Of a DNA stretch of 64,000 nt, positions 15,984-24,587 are shown in pieces (within the stretch, counting starts at the first letter, position 1; each line of letters starts with the position of its first letter). The notes under the pieces are model-generated. The model ran no database searches and was not told the DNA's origin. It worked only from the letters and a program-made list of their open reading frames with translations. The position numbers were made by a program, and so were the translations under genes. Source of the DNA: Novosphingobium indicum (GTDB taxonomy: Bacteria; Pseudomonadota; Alphaproteobacteria; Sphingomonadales; Sphingomonadaceae); the NCBI RefSeq assembly GCF_014645195.1, contig NZ_BMLK01000020.1:1-64000 (forward strand), in the 5' to 3' direction.

Positions 15984-16646
15984 TCAGGAACGCGAGCCGG
16001 TCTTCGCTTTCGGCTTGGCCGCGCCCTTTTCCATCACCTTGGGCTTGTAACCGCACAAGTCGACGACCGGGCACCGCCAGCACTCGGGCGTGCGCGCCTT
16101 GCAGATATAGCGCCCGTGCAGGATCAGCCAATGGTGCGCGCCGACGCGGAAGGGCTCGGGCACCTTCTTTTCGAGCTGCTTCTCCACTGCCAGCGGCGTC
16201 TTGCCCTTGGCGAGGCCGGTGCGGTTGCCGACGCGGAAGATGTGCGTATCGACCGCGAAGGTCTCGGCCCCGAAGGCGCAGTTCATCACCACATTGGCGG
16301 TCTTGCGGCCCACGCCCGGCAGTTCGACCAGCGCGTCGCGGTCCTCCGGCACTTCGCCGCCGTAGTCGCGCACGAGGATTTCGGAGAGGGCGATGACGTT
16401 CTTGGCCTTGGAATTGAACAGGCCGATGGTCTTGATGTGCTGCTTGAGCCCTTCCTCGCCCAGCTCGACCATCTGCTGCGGCGTCGTCACTTCGCGAAAC
16501 AGCGCCCGCGTCGCCTTGTTGACGCCGACGTCGGTCGCCTGCGCGGACAGCACCACGGCGACGAGCAGCTGGTAGGTATTGCCGAATTCCAGCTCGGTCT
16601 CGGGCGAGGGGTTCAGCTCGGCCAGCCGGCGGAAGAAATCGAACAT
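15984..16646 (-). CDS. nth: Endonuclease III
   Basis: A 220-residue base-excision DNA glycosylase/AP lyase acting on oxidised pyrimidines. It starts at ATG 16646. The helix-hairpin-helix ELPGVGRKTANVV carries the catalytic Lys115, and AVDTHIFRVGNR carries Asp133. The C-terminal iron-sulfur loop has the exact C-x6-C-x2-C-x5-C spacing (CKARTPECWRCPVVDLC). It follows dapB by 11 bases and is probably co-transcribed, an arrangement of convenience rather than pathway. Confidence 0.96.
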   Translation of the reverse strand: MFDFFRRLAELNPSPETELEFGNTYQLLVAVVLSAQATDVGVNKATRALFREVTTPQQMVELGEEGLKQHIKTIGLFNSKAKNVIALSEILVRDYGGEVPEDRDALVELPGVGRKTANVVMNCAFGAETFAVDTHIFRVGNRTGLAKGKTPLAVEKQLEKKVPEPFRVGAHHWLILHGRYICKARTPECWRCPVVDLCGYKPKVMEKGAAKPKAKTGSRS

Positions 16647-16657
16647 GGCGTCCTTTT

Positions 16658-17386
16658 TCAAAGCCCCAGCACTTCCGGCATCGTGTAGCGCCCGGCAGGC
16701 TTGCCCTGCACCCATTCGGCGGCTCTCAGCGCGCCCTTGGCGAAGATCGTGCGGTTCTCGGCCATGTGCGAGAGGGTGAGGCGCTCGCTGTCGCTGAGGA
16801 ACATGACCGCGTGATCGCCGGCGACGGTGCCGCCGCGCAGCGCGGCAAAGCCGATGGTGCCGCTCTCACGCTTGCCGGTGATGCCGTCGCGGCCGCGTTC
16901 CGAGTTGTCGGCGAGGGCAATGCCGCGCCCCTCGGCGGCCGCTTCGCCGAGCAGCAGCGCCGTGCCCGAAGGCGCATCGACTTTCATGCGGTGGTGGGTC
17001 TCGACGATCTCGATATCCCAGTCCTCGCCGAGCCGGTTCGCGGCCTCGCGCACGAGGTGGGCGAGCAGAGTGACGCCGAGCGAGGTATTGCCGGTCTGGA
17101 GTACGGGGATGACCTGCGCGGCGCTGTCGATCAGCCAGTGGTGCCGTTCTTCCAGCCCGGTTGTGCCGATCACCACCGGCACGCCGGCCGCCATTGCCGC
17201 ATCGAGATTGCCTTCGAGCGCGCCGGGGCTGGAGAAGTCGATCAGCACATCGACCTTGGCGGCAAGCGTGGCCACGTCGCCGTCCTTGTCGACGCCGCCG
17301 GCCACTTCGACGCCCGCTGCCTCGGCGGCGGCTGCGATGGCCTGGCCCATCCGGCCCTGACTGCCGATAATTCCGATCTTCGTCAC
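16658..17386 (-). CDS. dapB: 4-hydroxy-tetrahydrodipicolinate reductase
   Basis: A 242-residue NAD(P)H-dependent reductase of lysine/diaminopimelate synthesis. I choose GTG 17386 because the Rossmann motif TKIGIIGSQGRMGQAI then lies at the N-terminus; the frame is open much further upstream but overlaps the divergent sirtuin gene. Conserved elements are VDVLIDFSSPGAL, VIGTTGL, the catalytic block EIVETHHRMKVDAPSGTAL (His-His, Lys) and FAALRGGTVAGDHAVMF. nth follows. Confidence 0.96.
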   Translation of the reverse strand: MTKIGIIGSQGRMGQAIAAAAEAAGVEVAGGVDKDGDVATLAAKVDVLIDFSSPGALEGNLDAAMAAGVPVVIGTTGLEERHHWLIDSAAQVIPVLQTGNTSLGVTLLAHLVREAANRLGEDWDIEIVETHHRMKVDAPSGTALLLGEAAAEGRGIALADNSERGRDGITGKRESGTIGFAALRGGTVAGDHAVMFLSDSERLTLSHMAENRTIFAKGALRAAEWVQGKPAGRYTMPEVLGL

Positions 17387-17491
17387 TGCGCACTCTCCGC
17401 TAGCCCTGCGCGCGCCGCCGGGCGGTTCCGCGCCCCGCATGGCGCAAACAGCCTCTTTCGACAAGGTTGCGGTGCAGGCTATGATGGCGCC

Positions 17492-18190
17492 ATGTCCACC
17501 ATTCGCAACATCGTCATCCTCACCGGCGCCGGCGTCAGCGCCGAAAGCGGCATCGACACCTTCCGCGACGGCGGCGGCCTGTGGGAGCAACACCGCGTCG
17601 AGGACGTGGCGACGCCCGAGGCCTTCGCGCGCGACCCCGAACTGGTCCAGCGCTTCTACGACATGCGGCGCGAAGCCATCCAGACCAAGCAGCCGAACGC
17701 CGCGCACCATGCGCTGGCGCGGCTCGACAGCGAATGGAGCGGCAATCTGCTGATCGTCACCCAGAACGTCGACGACCTGCACGAACGGGCCGGGGCGAAG
17801 CGGGTGCTGCATATGCATGGCGAACACCTCAATGCCTGGTGCACCGCCTGCGACGTGCGCTCGCGCTGGACCGGGCCGCTGATCGACGGTCCGGCCTGTC
17901 CGGCCTGCGGCGAGAGCGCCTTGCGGCCCGATGTCGTGTGGTTCGGCGAGATTCCCTATCGCATGGAAGAGATCTTCGCCGCGCTGCAGGAGGCGGATCT
18001 GTTCGTTTCGATCGGGACCTCTGGCGCGGTCTATCCGGCTGCGGGTTTCGTGCGCAATGCACGCGATCTGGGCGCAGCGACGCTGGAGCTTAATCTGGAG
18101 CCGTCGCAGGGCACCTTGTGGTTCGACGAGGCGCGGCATGGCCCGGCGAGTGAGGTGGTGCCAGCCTGGGTGGACGAGATGCTTTCATGA
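17492..18190 (+). CDS. cobB: Sir2-family NAD-dependent protein deacylase
   Basis: A 232-residue sirtuin from ATG 17492. NAD-binding motifs are TGAGVSAESGIDTFR (residues 11-25) and TQNVDDLHERAG; the catalytic base is His109 in HMHGEH. A zinc ribbon is formed by Cys117, Cys120, Cys136 and Cys139. Y56 and R59 (FYDMRR) match the Tyr/Arg pair that defines class III (desuccinylase-type) sirtuins such as E. coli CobB. It overlaps the following GFA gene by four bases (ATGA), indicating coupled translation. Confidence 0.95.
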   Translation: MSTIRNIVILTGAGVSAESGIDTFRDGGGLWEQHRVEDVATPEAFARDPELVQRFYDMRREAIQTKQPNAAHHALARLDSEWSGNLLIVTQNVDDLHERAGAKRVLHMHGEHLNAWCTACDVRSRWTGPLIDGPACPACGESALRPDVVWFGEIPYRMEEIFAALQEADLFVSIGTSGAVYPAAGFVRNARDLGAATLELNLEPSQGTLWFDEARHGPASEVVPAWVDEMLS

Positions 18191-18528
18191 CCGGCGTCTT
18201 GCATGGCAGCTGTCATTGCAGCGCCATCACGCTCACGATCACCCATGCGCCTGAAACGGTCAGCGAATGCAATTGCTCGATCTGCAGACGGATTGCGGGG
18301 CTGTGGGGCTACTTCGATCCTGCGGAGGTCACTGTGGACGGCGATGCGGGCGGGTACCGGTGGGGAGACCGGTCGCTTACCGTCTGGCACTGCACCCATT
18401 GCGGGTGCACCACGCACTGGACGGCTGCCGATCATCATTACAAGCGCATGGGCGTGAACATGCGGATGTTCGCGCCGTCCGTGCTCGCGGGTATTCCGGT
18501 CGAGTTCACCGACGGCGCCAGTTTCTAG
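18187..18528 (+). CDS. GFA/CENP-V family zinc protein
   Basis: A 113-residue protein of the GFA (glutathione-dependent formaldehyde-activating enzyme-like) family. The zinc-binding cysteines are all present: SCHCSAI, ECNCSICRR and CTHCGCTTHW. Family members rarely have a proven reaction, and a formaldehyde role should not be assumed. It overlaps cobB by four bases. Confidence 0.9.
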   Translation: MTGVLHGSCHCSAITLTITHAPETVSECNCSICRRIAGLWGYFDPAEVTVDGDAGGYRWGDRSLTVWHCTHCGCTTHWTAADHHYKRMGVNMRMFAPSVLAGIPVEFTDGASF

Positions 18529-18596
18529 CGCGACGACGGCAGATGGGCATCGCGACGTCCTGTCGTTCCTGCCTTATTCCTCTCCGCCCTATTCGC

Positions 18597-18685
18597 CGTC
18601 ATCCCCGCGCAGGCGGGGATCCCGCTTTTCACACAGAGTAAGCATGGAAAAGTAGCGGGGCCCCCGCCTGCGCGGGGGCGACGAT
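18597..18685. repeat. Twin palindromic extragenic repeat, family A
   Basis: The left unit CGTCATCCCCGCGCAGGCGG (from 18597) and an inverted right unit (CCCGCCTGCGCGGGGGCGAC, ending near 18683) can fold into one long hairpin. A related pair is at 28772-28871, and diverged pairs are at 24491 and 25569. The unit is a familiar intergenic repeat of sphingomonads. Confidence 0.8.
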
Positions 18686-18735
18686 TATGATGCGAACGCT
18701 TTGTTGGGTCCGTTCTCACCCGCAGCGACCGCCCA

Positions 18736-18803
18736 CCGTTCGTGTCGAGCGAAGTCGAGACACTGTAGCGCCCACGTGTCTCGACTTCGCTCGACACGAA
18801 CGG
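18736..18803. repeat. Perfect 28-bp inverted repeat, family B
   Basis: Positions 18736-18763 and 18776-18803 are perfect inverted copies of a 28-bp unit (core CTCGACTTCGCTCGACACGA) with a 12-base loop. With the family A pair it fills the gap between the GFA and MoeB-like genes, which converge here. It could act as a bidirectional terminator. Confidence 0.85.
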
Positions 18804-18838
18804 AAGCGGGGCTTCGCCCCGGCCTCGTGAGACGCCGG

Positions 18839-19612
18839 TCAGGCCTTCTGGCCACATCCCTTGCAGGCGGGATCCTTGGCGATCCGCAGCGGGCGCATCG
18901 AGGGGGCCATGCCGTCGATCAGCTGCAGCGTGCCGAATTGCGGATCGCCGAAAGCCGCGTGCCCGTCGAGCAGTACGCGGATCGCATGCATGACGGCGAA
19001 GGTGCCGACCATGCCCACCATCGCGCCGAGTACGCCGTCAGCCGCGCAGGTGTCGCAATCCTCAGCATCGAAGGCATCGCCCACGAAGCAGCGGTAGCAG
19101 GGCTGGCCCGGCAGGTGCCCGGCGAAGTTGGCGACTTGCCCCTGGAACCGGCCGATGGCGGCGCTGGTAAGCGGAATTTTCAATTCGACACAGGCATCTG
19201 ACACCGTCAGGCGAGTCGCGAAGTTGTCACACCCGTCTACTACGAGGCTCGCGCCGGAGAGGATCCGGGCAGCGTTGGCACCCCCCACCCGCATAACGAC
19301 TGCCTCCACCTCAAGGCCAAGATCAAAACGCCGCACCCATTCGGCCGCCACTTCCGCCTTGGGCCTGCCGATATCAGACGGCGCAAATATCGTCTGACGC
19401 TGAAGGTTGCTGACGTCCACGACGTCGTCGTCCACCAGTGTCAGATGTCCTATGCCGGCTGCGGCGAGGTATTGCAGTGCAGGACTGCCTATCCCGCCGC
19501 AGCCGACAAGCACCACGTGTGCATCGGCCAGTGCGACTTGGCCGGCGCCGCCCACTTCGGGCAGCACGATATGGCGTGCGAAACGCGAAAGACGGTCTGG
19601 CGAAAGGCTCAT
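18839..19612 (-). CDS. ThiF/MoeB/HesA-family adenylyltransferase
   Basis: A 257-residue E1-like enzyme that adenylates the C-terminus of a ubiquitin-like sulfur carrier (MoaD or ThiS). The ATP site is VVLVGCGGIGSPALQYLAAAG with LVDDDVVDVSNLQRQ; VVDGCDNFATR follows. Zinc cysteines occur as CYRC and, at the C-terminus, CKGC; CDTCAADGVLG holds the conserved region before the crossover loop. No rhodanese domain is attached. It is probably MoeB-like. The gene starts 13 bases after the DUF983 gene and is likely in one operon with it. Confidence 0.9.
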   Translation of the reverse strand: MSLSPDRLSRFARHIVLPEVGGAGQVALADAHVVLVGCGGIGSPALQYLAAAGIGHLTLVDDDVVDVSNLQRQTIFAPSDIGRPKAEVAAEWVRRFDLGLEVEAVVMRVGGANAARILSGASLVVDGCDNFATRLTVSDACVELKIPLTSAAIGRFQGQVANFAGHLPGQPCYRCFVGDAFDAEDCDTCAADGVLGAMVGMVGTFAVMHAIRVLLDGHAAFGDPQFGTLQLIDGMAPSMRPLRIAKDPACKGCGQKA

Positions 19613-19625
19613 TGCGGGCCGGGCT

Positions 19626-20024
19626 TCAGGCCGGGTCCGAAGGCGTGTCTTCGGGCAGGCGTTCCTTGAGGAAGCCGTGCAGGCCGAACCACCACTGGGC
19701 GGAGATCACCGCGCCCTTGGCCGGTTGCAGCATCCCCAGCATCATCACGAGCGCCAGCGGCACGAGGATCGAGATCATCGCCAGCGGGCCGAGTTCGAAA
19801 TCGAGCGAAAGCGCGATGATCAGCGGGGCCATCAGGTGGCCGGTGACGAGAATCGCGATGTAGGCCGGGAAGTCGTCCGCGCGCTGCGGCGTCAGGTCCA
19901 GCGTGCAGACAGGGCAGCGCTCCAGAGGCTTGAGCCACTTGCGAAACAGGTGGCCTTCTCCGCAGCGCGGGCACTTGCCGCGAATGCCGCGCAGCGCGGC
20001 CTGAACGAAAGTGGCAGGTATCAT
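19626..20024 (-). CDS. DUF983 membrane protein
   Basis: A 132-residue protein of the DUF983 family. An N-terminal zinc ribbon (CPRCGEGHLFRKWL ... CPVC) precedes two transmembrane helices (about residues 54-74 and 80-100). DUF983 genes often sit near cytochrome oxidase assembly genes, but none is seen here. The function is unknown. Confidence 0.88.
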   Translation of the reverse strand: MIPATFVQAALRGIRGKCPRCGEGHLFRKWLKPLERCPVCTLDLTPQRADDFPAYIAILVTGHLMAPLIIALSLDFELGPLAMISILVPLALVMMLGMLQPAKGAVISAQWWFGLHGFLKERLPEDTPSDPA

Positions 20025-20090
20025 GGGGCTGCGCCTACAGCATGGGCGGCTGGCGGTGAAGCCGGAAATCCCGGTTGCACCTCGCCCGAA

Positions 20091-20130
20091 CGTAAACCGG
20101 CCGGCTTCCCGTGCGGAGGAAGCCGGCCGG
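20091..20130 (-). terminator. Terminator of the first diguanylate cyclase gene
   Basis: A perfect 13-bp inverted repeat (CCGGCCGGCTTCC, 20097-20109, with 20118-20130) lies just beyond the stop codon; on the minus strand it is followed by TTTACG. Confidence 0.65.
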
Positions 20131-20145
20131 CCCGGGGGGAACTGT

Positions 20146-21000
20146 TTACTCCGCTGCCGAGACGTGAACGCGGTTGCGGCCGCCGTTCTTGGCGCCGTAG
20201 AGCGCCGCGTCGGCCTGACGGATAACCTCGTCGAACTGCGCGAAGTCGCGGATCGAGGCGAGGCCGCAGGAGAACGTGACCGGCCAGCCCTGTTCGTCGA
20301 GCGTGCGATCGAGCGCGACCGAGGCGCGCAGGCGCTCCATGATCATGCGCGCCTCGTCGAGCATCGTATCGGGCAGGAGCACCGCGAACTCCTCGCCGCC
20401 CCAGCGGGCGGAAAGGTCGGTCCGGCGCAGTTCGCTCTCCAGCCTGCCGGCCACGGTCTTCAGCACGACATCGCCGGCCTCGTGGTCGAACTGGTCGTTG
20501 ATCAACTTGAAGTGGTCGATGTCGATCAGGGCCAGCACGGCGGTCTGGTGCCCGAGCAGGATCTCGCGCGCCGAATCGGTGAAGCCGCGGCGGTTGCGAA
20601 TGCCGGTCAGTGGGTCGCGCTCGGCGGCATCGACGAGGCGTTTGATTCGAGCCGCCGATTCGTTGGCGGCCGTGGCGACACCGCCCAGCAGGCGGCCGAC
20701 GAGATCGTCCGCGCCGCGCGGTATTTTCGCAATCGGTTCGCCGTCCTGGACCGAGCGCAGCATCTGCGTGGCCTCGGCAATGGGTGAGAGCAGGGCGCGG
20801 ATGGCGGCGAGGCCCAGCCCGGTGCCGACCAGCGTTGCAGCCAGCAGCGTGAGCAGGGTGGTCACGTCCCAGTGTCCGGTGGCGGCTTGCAGGCCGACGT
20901 AGGCAATCAGCGGGAGGTGGACGGCGCCGAAGCAGATACACAGGATCCGCCATTCGTAGTGCTTCGGAAATAGAAAGGCCGTGGCGTTGTAGAAGCGCAT
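20146..21000 (-). CDS. Diguanylate cyclase (GGDEF), membrane-anchored
   Basis: A 284-residue protein with two transmembrane helices (about residues 17-37 and 46-68) and a C-terminal GGDEF domain. The active-site loop is GGEEF in ARWGGEEFAVLL. An inhibitory I-site RRTD lies five residues before it, so the enzyme should make cyclic di-GMP under feedback inhibition. DRDPLTGIRNRRGF-like sequence (ERDPLTGIRNRRGF) marks the domain start. No other sensor domain is seen. It is set off on both sides by strong terminators. Confidence 0.93.
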   Translation of the reverse strand: MRFYNATAFLFPKHYEWRILCICFGAVHLPLIAYVGLQAATGHWDVTTLLTLLAATLVGTGLGLAAIRALLSPIAEATQMLRSVQDGEPIAKIPRGADDLVGRLLGGVATAANESAARIKRLVDAAERDPLTGIRNRRGFTDSAREILLGHQTAVLALIDIDHFKLINDQFDHEAGDVVLKTVAGRLESELRRTDLSARWGGEEFAVLLPDTMLDEARMIMERLRASVALDRTLDEQGWPVTFSCGLASIRDFAQFDEVIRQADAALYGAKNGGRNRVHVSAAE

Positions 21001-21182
21001 GGGGGGATTGCCTCTTCCAGTTACGATGACTGCGAAAAGATCGCAGGGTGTGACTGTGACGCTGCGCCTTATCCCTTAGTAAAGTGTTAAGACCTTCGGC
21101 CAGAAAGCCCGGAATTCCGGGAAATATCGATTGCACATCACGTAAGTATTTGGTCCGAAGTGCAGTGGAGTTTGAGCCGGAT

Positions 21183-21229
21183 GTGAAAAAGCCTGCGAGG
21201 GGCAGACGCCGCCTCGCAGGCTTTTTCAC
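21183..21229. terminator. Strong terminator downstream of dnaA
   Basis: A perfect 18-bp inverted repeat (GTGAAAAAGCCTGCGAGG, 21183-21200, with 21212-21229). The CTTTTTC segments within both arms suit termination in either direction. It closes the dnaA transcript. Confidence 0.85.
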
Positions 21230-21266
21230 AGTGTCTTTCGGTATCAAGCCCGGTCGGGCCGACGGC

Positions 21267-22766
21267 TCAGCTTTCCAGCTGGCGCAGCAGCGAGCGGACG
21301 TCACCGTCCATGTCGGCATCGCGCGTGCGCAGTTCCTCGATGAGGCGCACGGCGTGGATCACGGTGGAGTGATCGCGCCCGCCGAACTTGCGGCCGATCT
21401 CCGGGTAGGAGCGCGGGGTGAGCACCTTGGCGAGGTACATCGCCACCTGGCGCGGACGCACGACGGCGCGGGCGCGGCGCTTGGAGCTCATCTCGGTGCG
21501 GTCGATGCGATAGAACTGGCAGACCGTGCGCTGGATCTCGTCGATGGTGATCCGGCGGCGGTTGGCCGAGAGGATGTCGGTGAGCTGTTCCTCGGCCAGC
21601 TGCAGCGAGACTTCCTGCCCGGTGAGCTGGGCATAGGCGATCAGCTTGTTGAGGCCGCCCACAAGCTCGCGCACGTTGCGGTTGATGGTGCGTGCGAGGA
21701 ACTCGATCACGTCGGCCGGCACCTCGATCGAGGCGAAGCGCTGGAGGCGGTTCTCGAGGATCGAGCGGCGCAGTTCGATGTCGGCCGGCAGGATGTCGGC
21801 GACCAGACCCATCGACAGGCGGCTGAGCAGGCGCGGTTCGACCCCGTCGAGCGCCTGCGGCGCGCGGTCGGCGGCAAAGACGAGGCGCTTGCCCTCGGCC
21901 AAGAGCGCATCGATCGTGTAGAGCAGCTCTTCCTGCGCCGAAGCCTTGCCGATGATGAACTGGATGTCGTCCACCAGCAGCAGGTCGAAGCCGCGCAGGC
22001 GGGCCTTGAACTCGATCATCTGGTTCTGGCGCAGCGCCTGGACGAACTCGACCATGAAGCGCTCGGCAGAGCAGTAGAAGATCCGCGCATGCGGGTGGTT
22101 GGCGAGATAGGCATGGCCGATCGCGTGCAGCAGGTGCGTCTTGCCCTGGCCGGTGGCGGCCTTGAGATAAAGCGGCGAGAACTGCGGCTTTTCGGTCGCG
22201 GCCATGCGCTGCGCGGCGTTGAATGCCAGCACGTTGGCAGTGCCGGTCACGAAGCTGGCGAACGTCTGCGATGCGTCGATGCCTGCCGGGCCCTGACCCA
22301 GCGAGGCGAACGATTCGCCTGCCAGTGCCGCCGACAGCGGATCGGACGAACCCTGCGCCGAATCATTGGCCGGCGCGCTCGAGGGACGGCCACCGCCACC
22401 CAGGCGCAGCTCAGGCAGCTGGCGGCGGCCCGGATGCACGAGAATGCGCACGTGGCGCACGTCCGGACGCGCGATCTTCCAGGCCAGCGAGAGGCGATCG
22501 GCGAAACGATCGTTGACCCAGTTTGCCGAGAATTCGGTCGGCAGATAGAGGTCGAGCGTGCCGGTTTCCTTGCAGTAGTTACCCGGCTGAATCGGCCGGA
22601 TCCACTGGCTGTGAACCTGGTGCCCCAGGTCCTTGCGCAGGCCCTGGCTGATGTCTGCCCAGTCGGCCGCCAGATTCACGGCTTCCTGATCCTCTTCCAT
22701 CACTACTCGCACCGCCTTCGACTTTCTGTTCGTTGAATTTGTGTTTTGACCCGATGACCCTGACAC
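21267..22766 (-). CDS. dnaA: Chromosomal replication initiator DnaA
   Basis: DnaA of up to 499 residues. Domain I includes WADISQGLRKDLGHQ; a glycine/serine linker follows. The AAA+ domain shows LYLKAATGQGKTHLLHAI (Walker A), FDLLLVDDIQFIIGK (Walker B) and sensor motifs. The C-terminal DNA-binding domain has KRRARAVVRPRQVAMYLAK and GRKFGGRDHSTVIHAV. GTG 22766 has AGGGGAG nine bases upstream, so I use it; ATG 22700 (MEEDQEAVNLAADWAD) is an alternative without a clear ribosome binding site. rpsT lies upstream in the same direction, as is frequent in alphaproteobacteria. Confidence 0.97.
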   Translation of the reverse strand: MSGSSGQNTNSTNRKSKAVRVVMEEDQEAVNLAADWADISQGLRKDLGHQVHSQWIRPIQPGNYCKETGTLDLYLPTEFSANWVNDRFADRLSLAWKIARPDVRHVRILVHPGRRQLPELRLGGGGRPSSAPANDSAQGSSDPLSAALAGESFASLGQGPAGIDASQTFASFVTGTANVLAFNAAQRMAATEKPQFSPLYLKAATGQGKTHLLHAIGHAYLANHPHARIFYCSAERFMVEFVQALRQNQMIEFKARLRGFDLLLVDDIQFIIGKASAQEELLYTIDALLAEGKRLVFAADRAPQALDGVEPRLLSRLSMGLVADILPADIELRRSILENRLQRFASIEVPADVIEFLARTINRNVRELVGGLNKLIAYAQLTGQEVSLQLAEEQLTDILSANRRRITIDEIQRTVCQFYRIDRTEMSSKRRARAVVRPRQVAMYLAKVLTPRSYPEIGRKFGGRDHSTVIHAVRLIEELRTRDADMDGDVRSLLRQLES

Positions 22767-23178
22767 CCGCTCGAACTCCCCTGGTTCGTGTGTGACCCCA
22801 GCAGCCGTTTTGGAACCGTATCGCTACGAGAGAAGCAAAAGAACCTCACACCGCAAACGCCTGTTTGCAGCTTTCGTCGTGCGTTCTATCGTAATTACCC
22901 CGGCCGGTTCCGCGACGGCCGAGCGCCCTTCTAAGGAGAGGTTCGGGCAGCGCGCAATACGGGCTTAGCCAAATAAATAAAATTATGCCGGTTGACACAA
23001 GGATGCCTGCGGGATTTCACCGACAAAATTTTTTTATCTAAAAAAATCAATGTGTTCTGCGATGCGGTGGAACGAATCGTAGGGTTTCCGGGCATTTGCT
23101 GGCGATCATGCGGCAACGCAGCAGAAACAAAAACGGAGCCGGAAGCGATGCTTCCTGCCCCGTTCCTGTTTCGTGCTT
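22767..23178. other. dnaA upstream region with AT-rich tract and large imperfect hairpin
   Basis: No gene is seen. Positions 22965-23055 are strikingly AT-rich (AAATAAATAAAATTAT; TTTTTTTATCTAAAAAAATC) and probably hold the dnaA promoter. A 58-base imperfect hairpin occupies 23120-23177, with GGAAGC-GAT-GCTTCC at its tip. I find no convincing DnaA boxes (TTATNCACA), so I do not call an origin here. Confidence 0.5.
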
Positions 23179-23199
23179 AAAACAGGTGTCTGGCACCTG
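23179..23199 (-). terminator. Terminator of rpsT
   Basis: On the minus strand CAGGTG-CCAGA-CACCTG is followed by TTTTAAG, 29 bases after the rpsT stop. Confidence 0.7.
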
Positions 23200-23227
23200 C
23201 CTCCCGAGCGCCGAATCGATGCTCCGA

Positions 23228-23488
23228 TCAGAGCGCCGAGACGCGCTTGGACAGACGCGACATTTTGCGCGCTGCGGTGTTCTTGTGCACCACGCCGCGG
23301 GCAACACCGCGCGCCAGTTCCGGCTGCATTTCCTTGAGGGCAGCCGAAGCAGCGGTCTTGTCGCCGCCGGCGATGGCGCTCTCGACCTTCTTCACGAAGG
23401 TGCGGATGCGGCTCATGCGGTTGGTATTGATCAGAGCGCGACGCTCGTTGCGACGGATGCGCTTGCGGGCTTGCGGCGTATTGGCCAT
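23228..23488 (-). CDS. rpsT: 30S ribosomal protein S20
   Basis: An 86-residue basic protein that binds 16S rRNA early in small-subunit assembly. It starts at ATG 23488, giving the standard N-terminus MANTPQARKRIRRNERRA. The helical repeat region with NTNRMSRIRTFVKKVE and the C-terminal HKNTAARKMSRLSKRV match S20. The frame is open further upstream, but that part has no S20 similarity. Confidence 0.97.
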   Translation of the reverse strand: MANTPQARKRIRRNERRALINTNRMSRIRTFVKKVESAIAGGDKTAASAALKEMQPELARGVARGVVHKNTAARKMSRLSKRVSAL

Positions 23489-23623
23489 CGAATTTCCTCT
23501 GTCTGGCCGCCGTGCGGCCCCATTGCCTGTCGAATCTGAAGATGGCGAGCGGACTCGCCGGAAAGCGCGCCCCTTAACGTCGACCCCGCGTTGCGTCAAG
23601 CCGGATGCGCAGCGCGAACCCGC

Positions 23624-24436
23624 TCATTTCTGGCATTTGCGGCACCAGAAGGTGCTGCGCCCACCCTGCACGAAGCGCAGGACCGGCGCCCCGCAGGCGC
23701 AGGGCTGCCCCTCGCGGCCATAGACCTGCCAGGAGGCGGCAAAGTATCCCAACTCCCCCGTAGGCTGCGCATAGTCGCGAATGGTCGAGCCGCCTGCGGC
23801 AATCGATTCGCCCAGCACGGTGCGGATATCGGGCACCAGCCGGGCGAGGGCGGGCAGCGATACCCGCCCCGCTGCCTTGTCCGGACGGATACCCGAACGG
23901 AAGAGCGCCTCGCACACGTAGATATTGCCGAGCCCGGCCACGATGCCCTGGTCGAGCAGCATCTGCTTGATGGGGGCGATTCGGCCCTTGAAGGCGCGCT
24001 TGAGATGCTGCGGGTTGAGATCGGGCCCCAGAGGTTCCGGACCCATCCCGGCAAACGGACCCCAGGCTTCCAGCCCTTCCGTGGGGACCAGATCGACCGA
24101 GCCGAAGCGGCGGGCATCGTTGAGCGCCAGAACGTGACCCGATTCGGTTTCCATCACGAGGTGGTCGTGCTTCTCGGGCTGCTCGGGCTCTATCCGCCAC
24201 CGGCCGGACATGCCGAGGTGAAAGACCATGGTGGTCTCGCGGTCGGTATGGATCAGCCCGTACTTGGCGCGCCGCCCCATCGCGGTGACGCGCGCGCCGG
24301 TCAGCGTCTGGACGAGATCGGGTGGGAAGGGCCGGCGCAAGTCGGGCCGGTTGACCTGAACGCGCGCGATTCGCTCGCCCTCGAGAAAACGGGCAAGTCC
24401 GCGAACAGTGGTTTCGACTTCGGGAAGTTCTGGCAT
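23624..24436 (-). CDS. mutM: Formamidopyrimidine-DNA glycosylase
   Basis: A 270-residue Fpg/MutM, which excises 8-oxoguanine and ring-opened purines. The N-terminal PELPEVETTVRGL supplies the catalytic Pro2 and Glu3, and Lys58 lies in GRRAKYGLI. The helix-two-turn-helix region has LLDQGIVAGLGNIYVCEALF. The zinc finger at the C-terminus is CACG with CRKC (C-x-C ... C-x2-C). It is upstream of rpsT in the same direction, with a 135-base gap. Confidence 0.96.
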   Translation of the reverse strand: MPELPEVETTVRGLARFLEGERIARVQVNRPDLRRPFPPDLVQTLTGARVTAMGRRAKYGLIHTDRETTMVFHLGMSGRWRIEPEQPEKHDHLVMETESGHVLALNDARRFGSVDLVPTEGLEAWGPFAGMGPEPLGPDLNPQHLKRAFKGRIAPIKQMLLDQGIVAGLGNIYVCEALFRSGIRPDKAAGRVSLPALARLVPDIRTVLGESIAAGGSTIRDYAQPTGELGYFAASWQVYGREGQPCACGAPVLRFVQGGRSTFWCRKCQK

Positions 24437-24490
24437 TTGCCGAGGCGTTAGCGCGATCGGCGGAGCCTGTCATGAGGCGATCCGCAAGCT

Positions 24491-24566
24491 GTCATCCCGG
24501 CGCAAGCTGGGATCGCTCTCGATGTTGCGCCTTGCTCACAGCGATCCCAGCCTGCGCCGGGATGAC
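24491..24566. repeat. 76-bp twin palindromic repeat, left copy flanking the MBL gene
   Basis: Ends are GTCATCCCGGCGCAAGCTGG and a near-complement ending GGGATGAC, around a 24-base spacer that includes TCGATGTTGCGCCTTG. The reverse complement of 25569-25644 aligns with it over all 76 bases, spacer included, with few differences. Confidence 0.85.
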
Positions 24567-24587
24567 GAGCTTCCTTTTGGGGAGCGT

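Noticed and set aside
17387..18139. Upstream extension of dapB across the sirtuin gene
   Set aside because: DapB proteins begin with the Rossmann motif, which here follows GTG 17386; the extension lies opposite cobB.
18597..18803. CRISPR-like array
   Set aside because: There are only two palindromic pairs of different families, without regular direct repeats or spacers.
22767..23227. Chromosomal origin next to dnaA
   Set aside because: No cluster of DnaA boxes could be found; AT richness alone is not enough.
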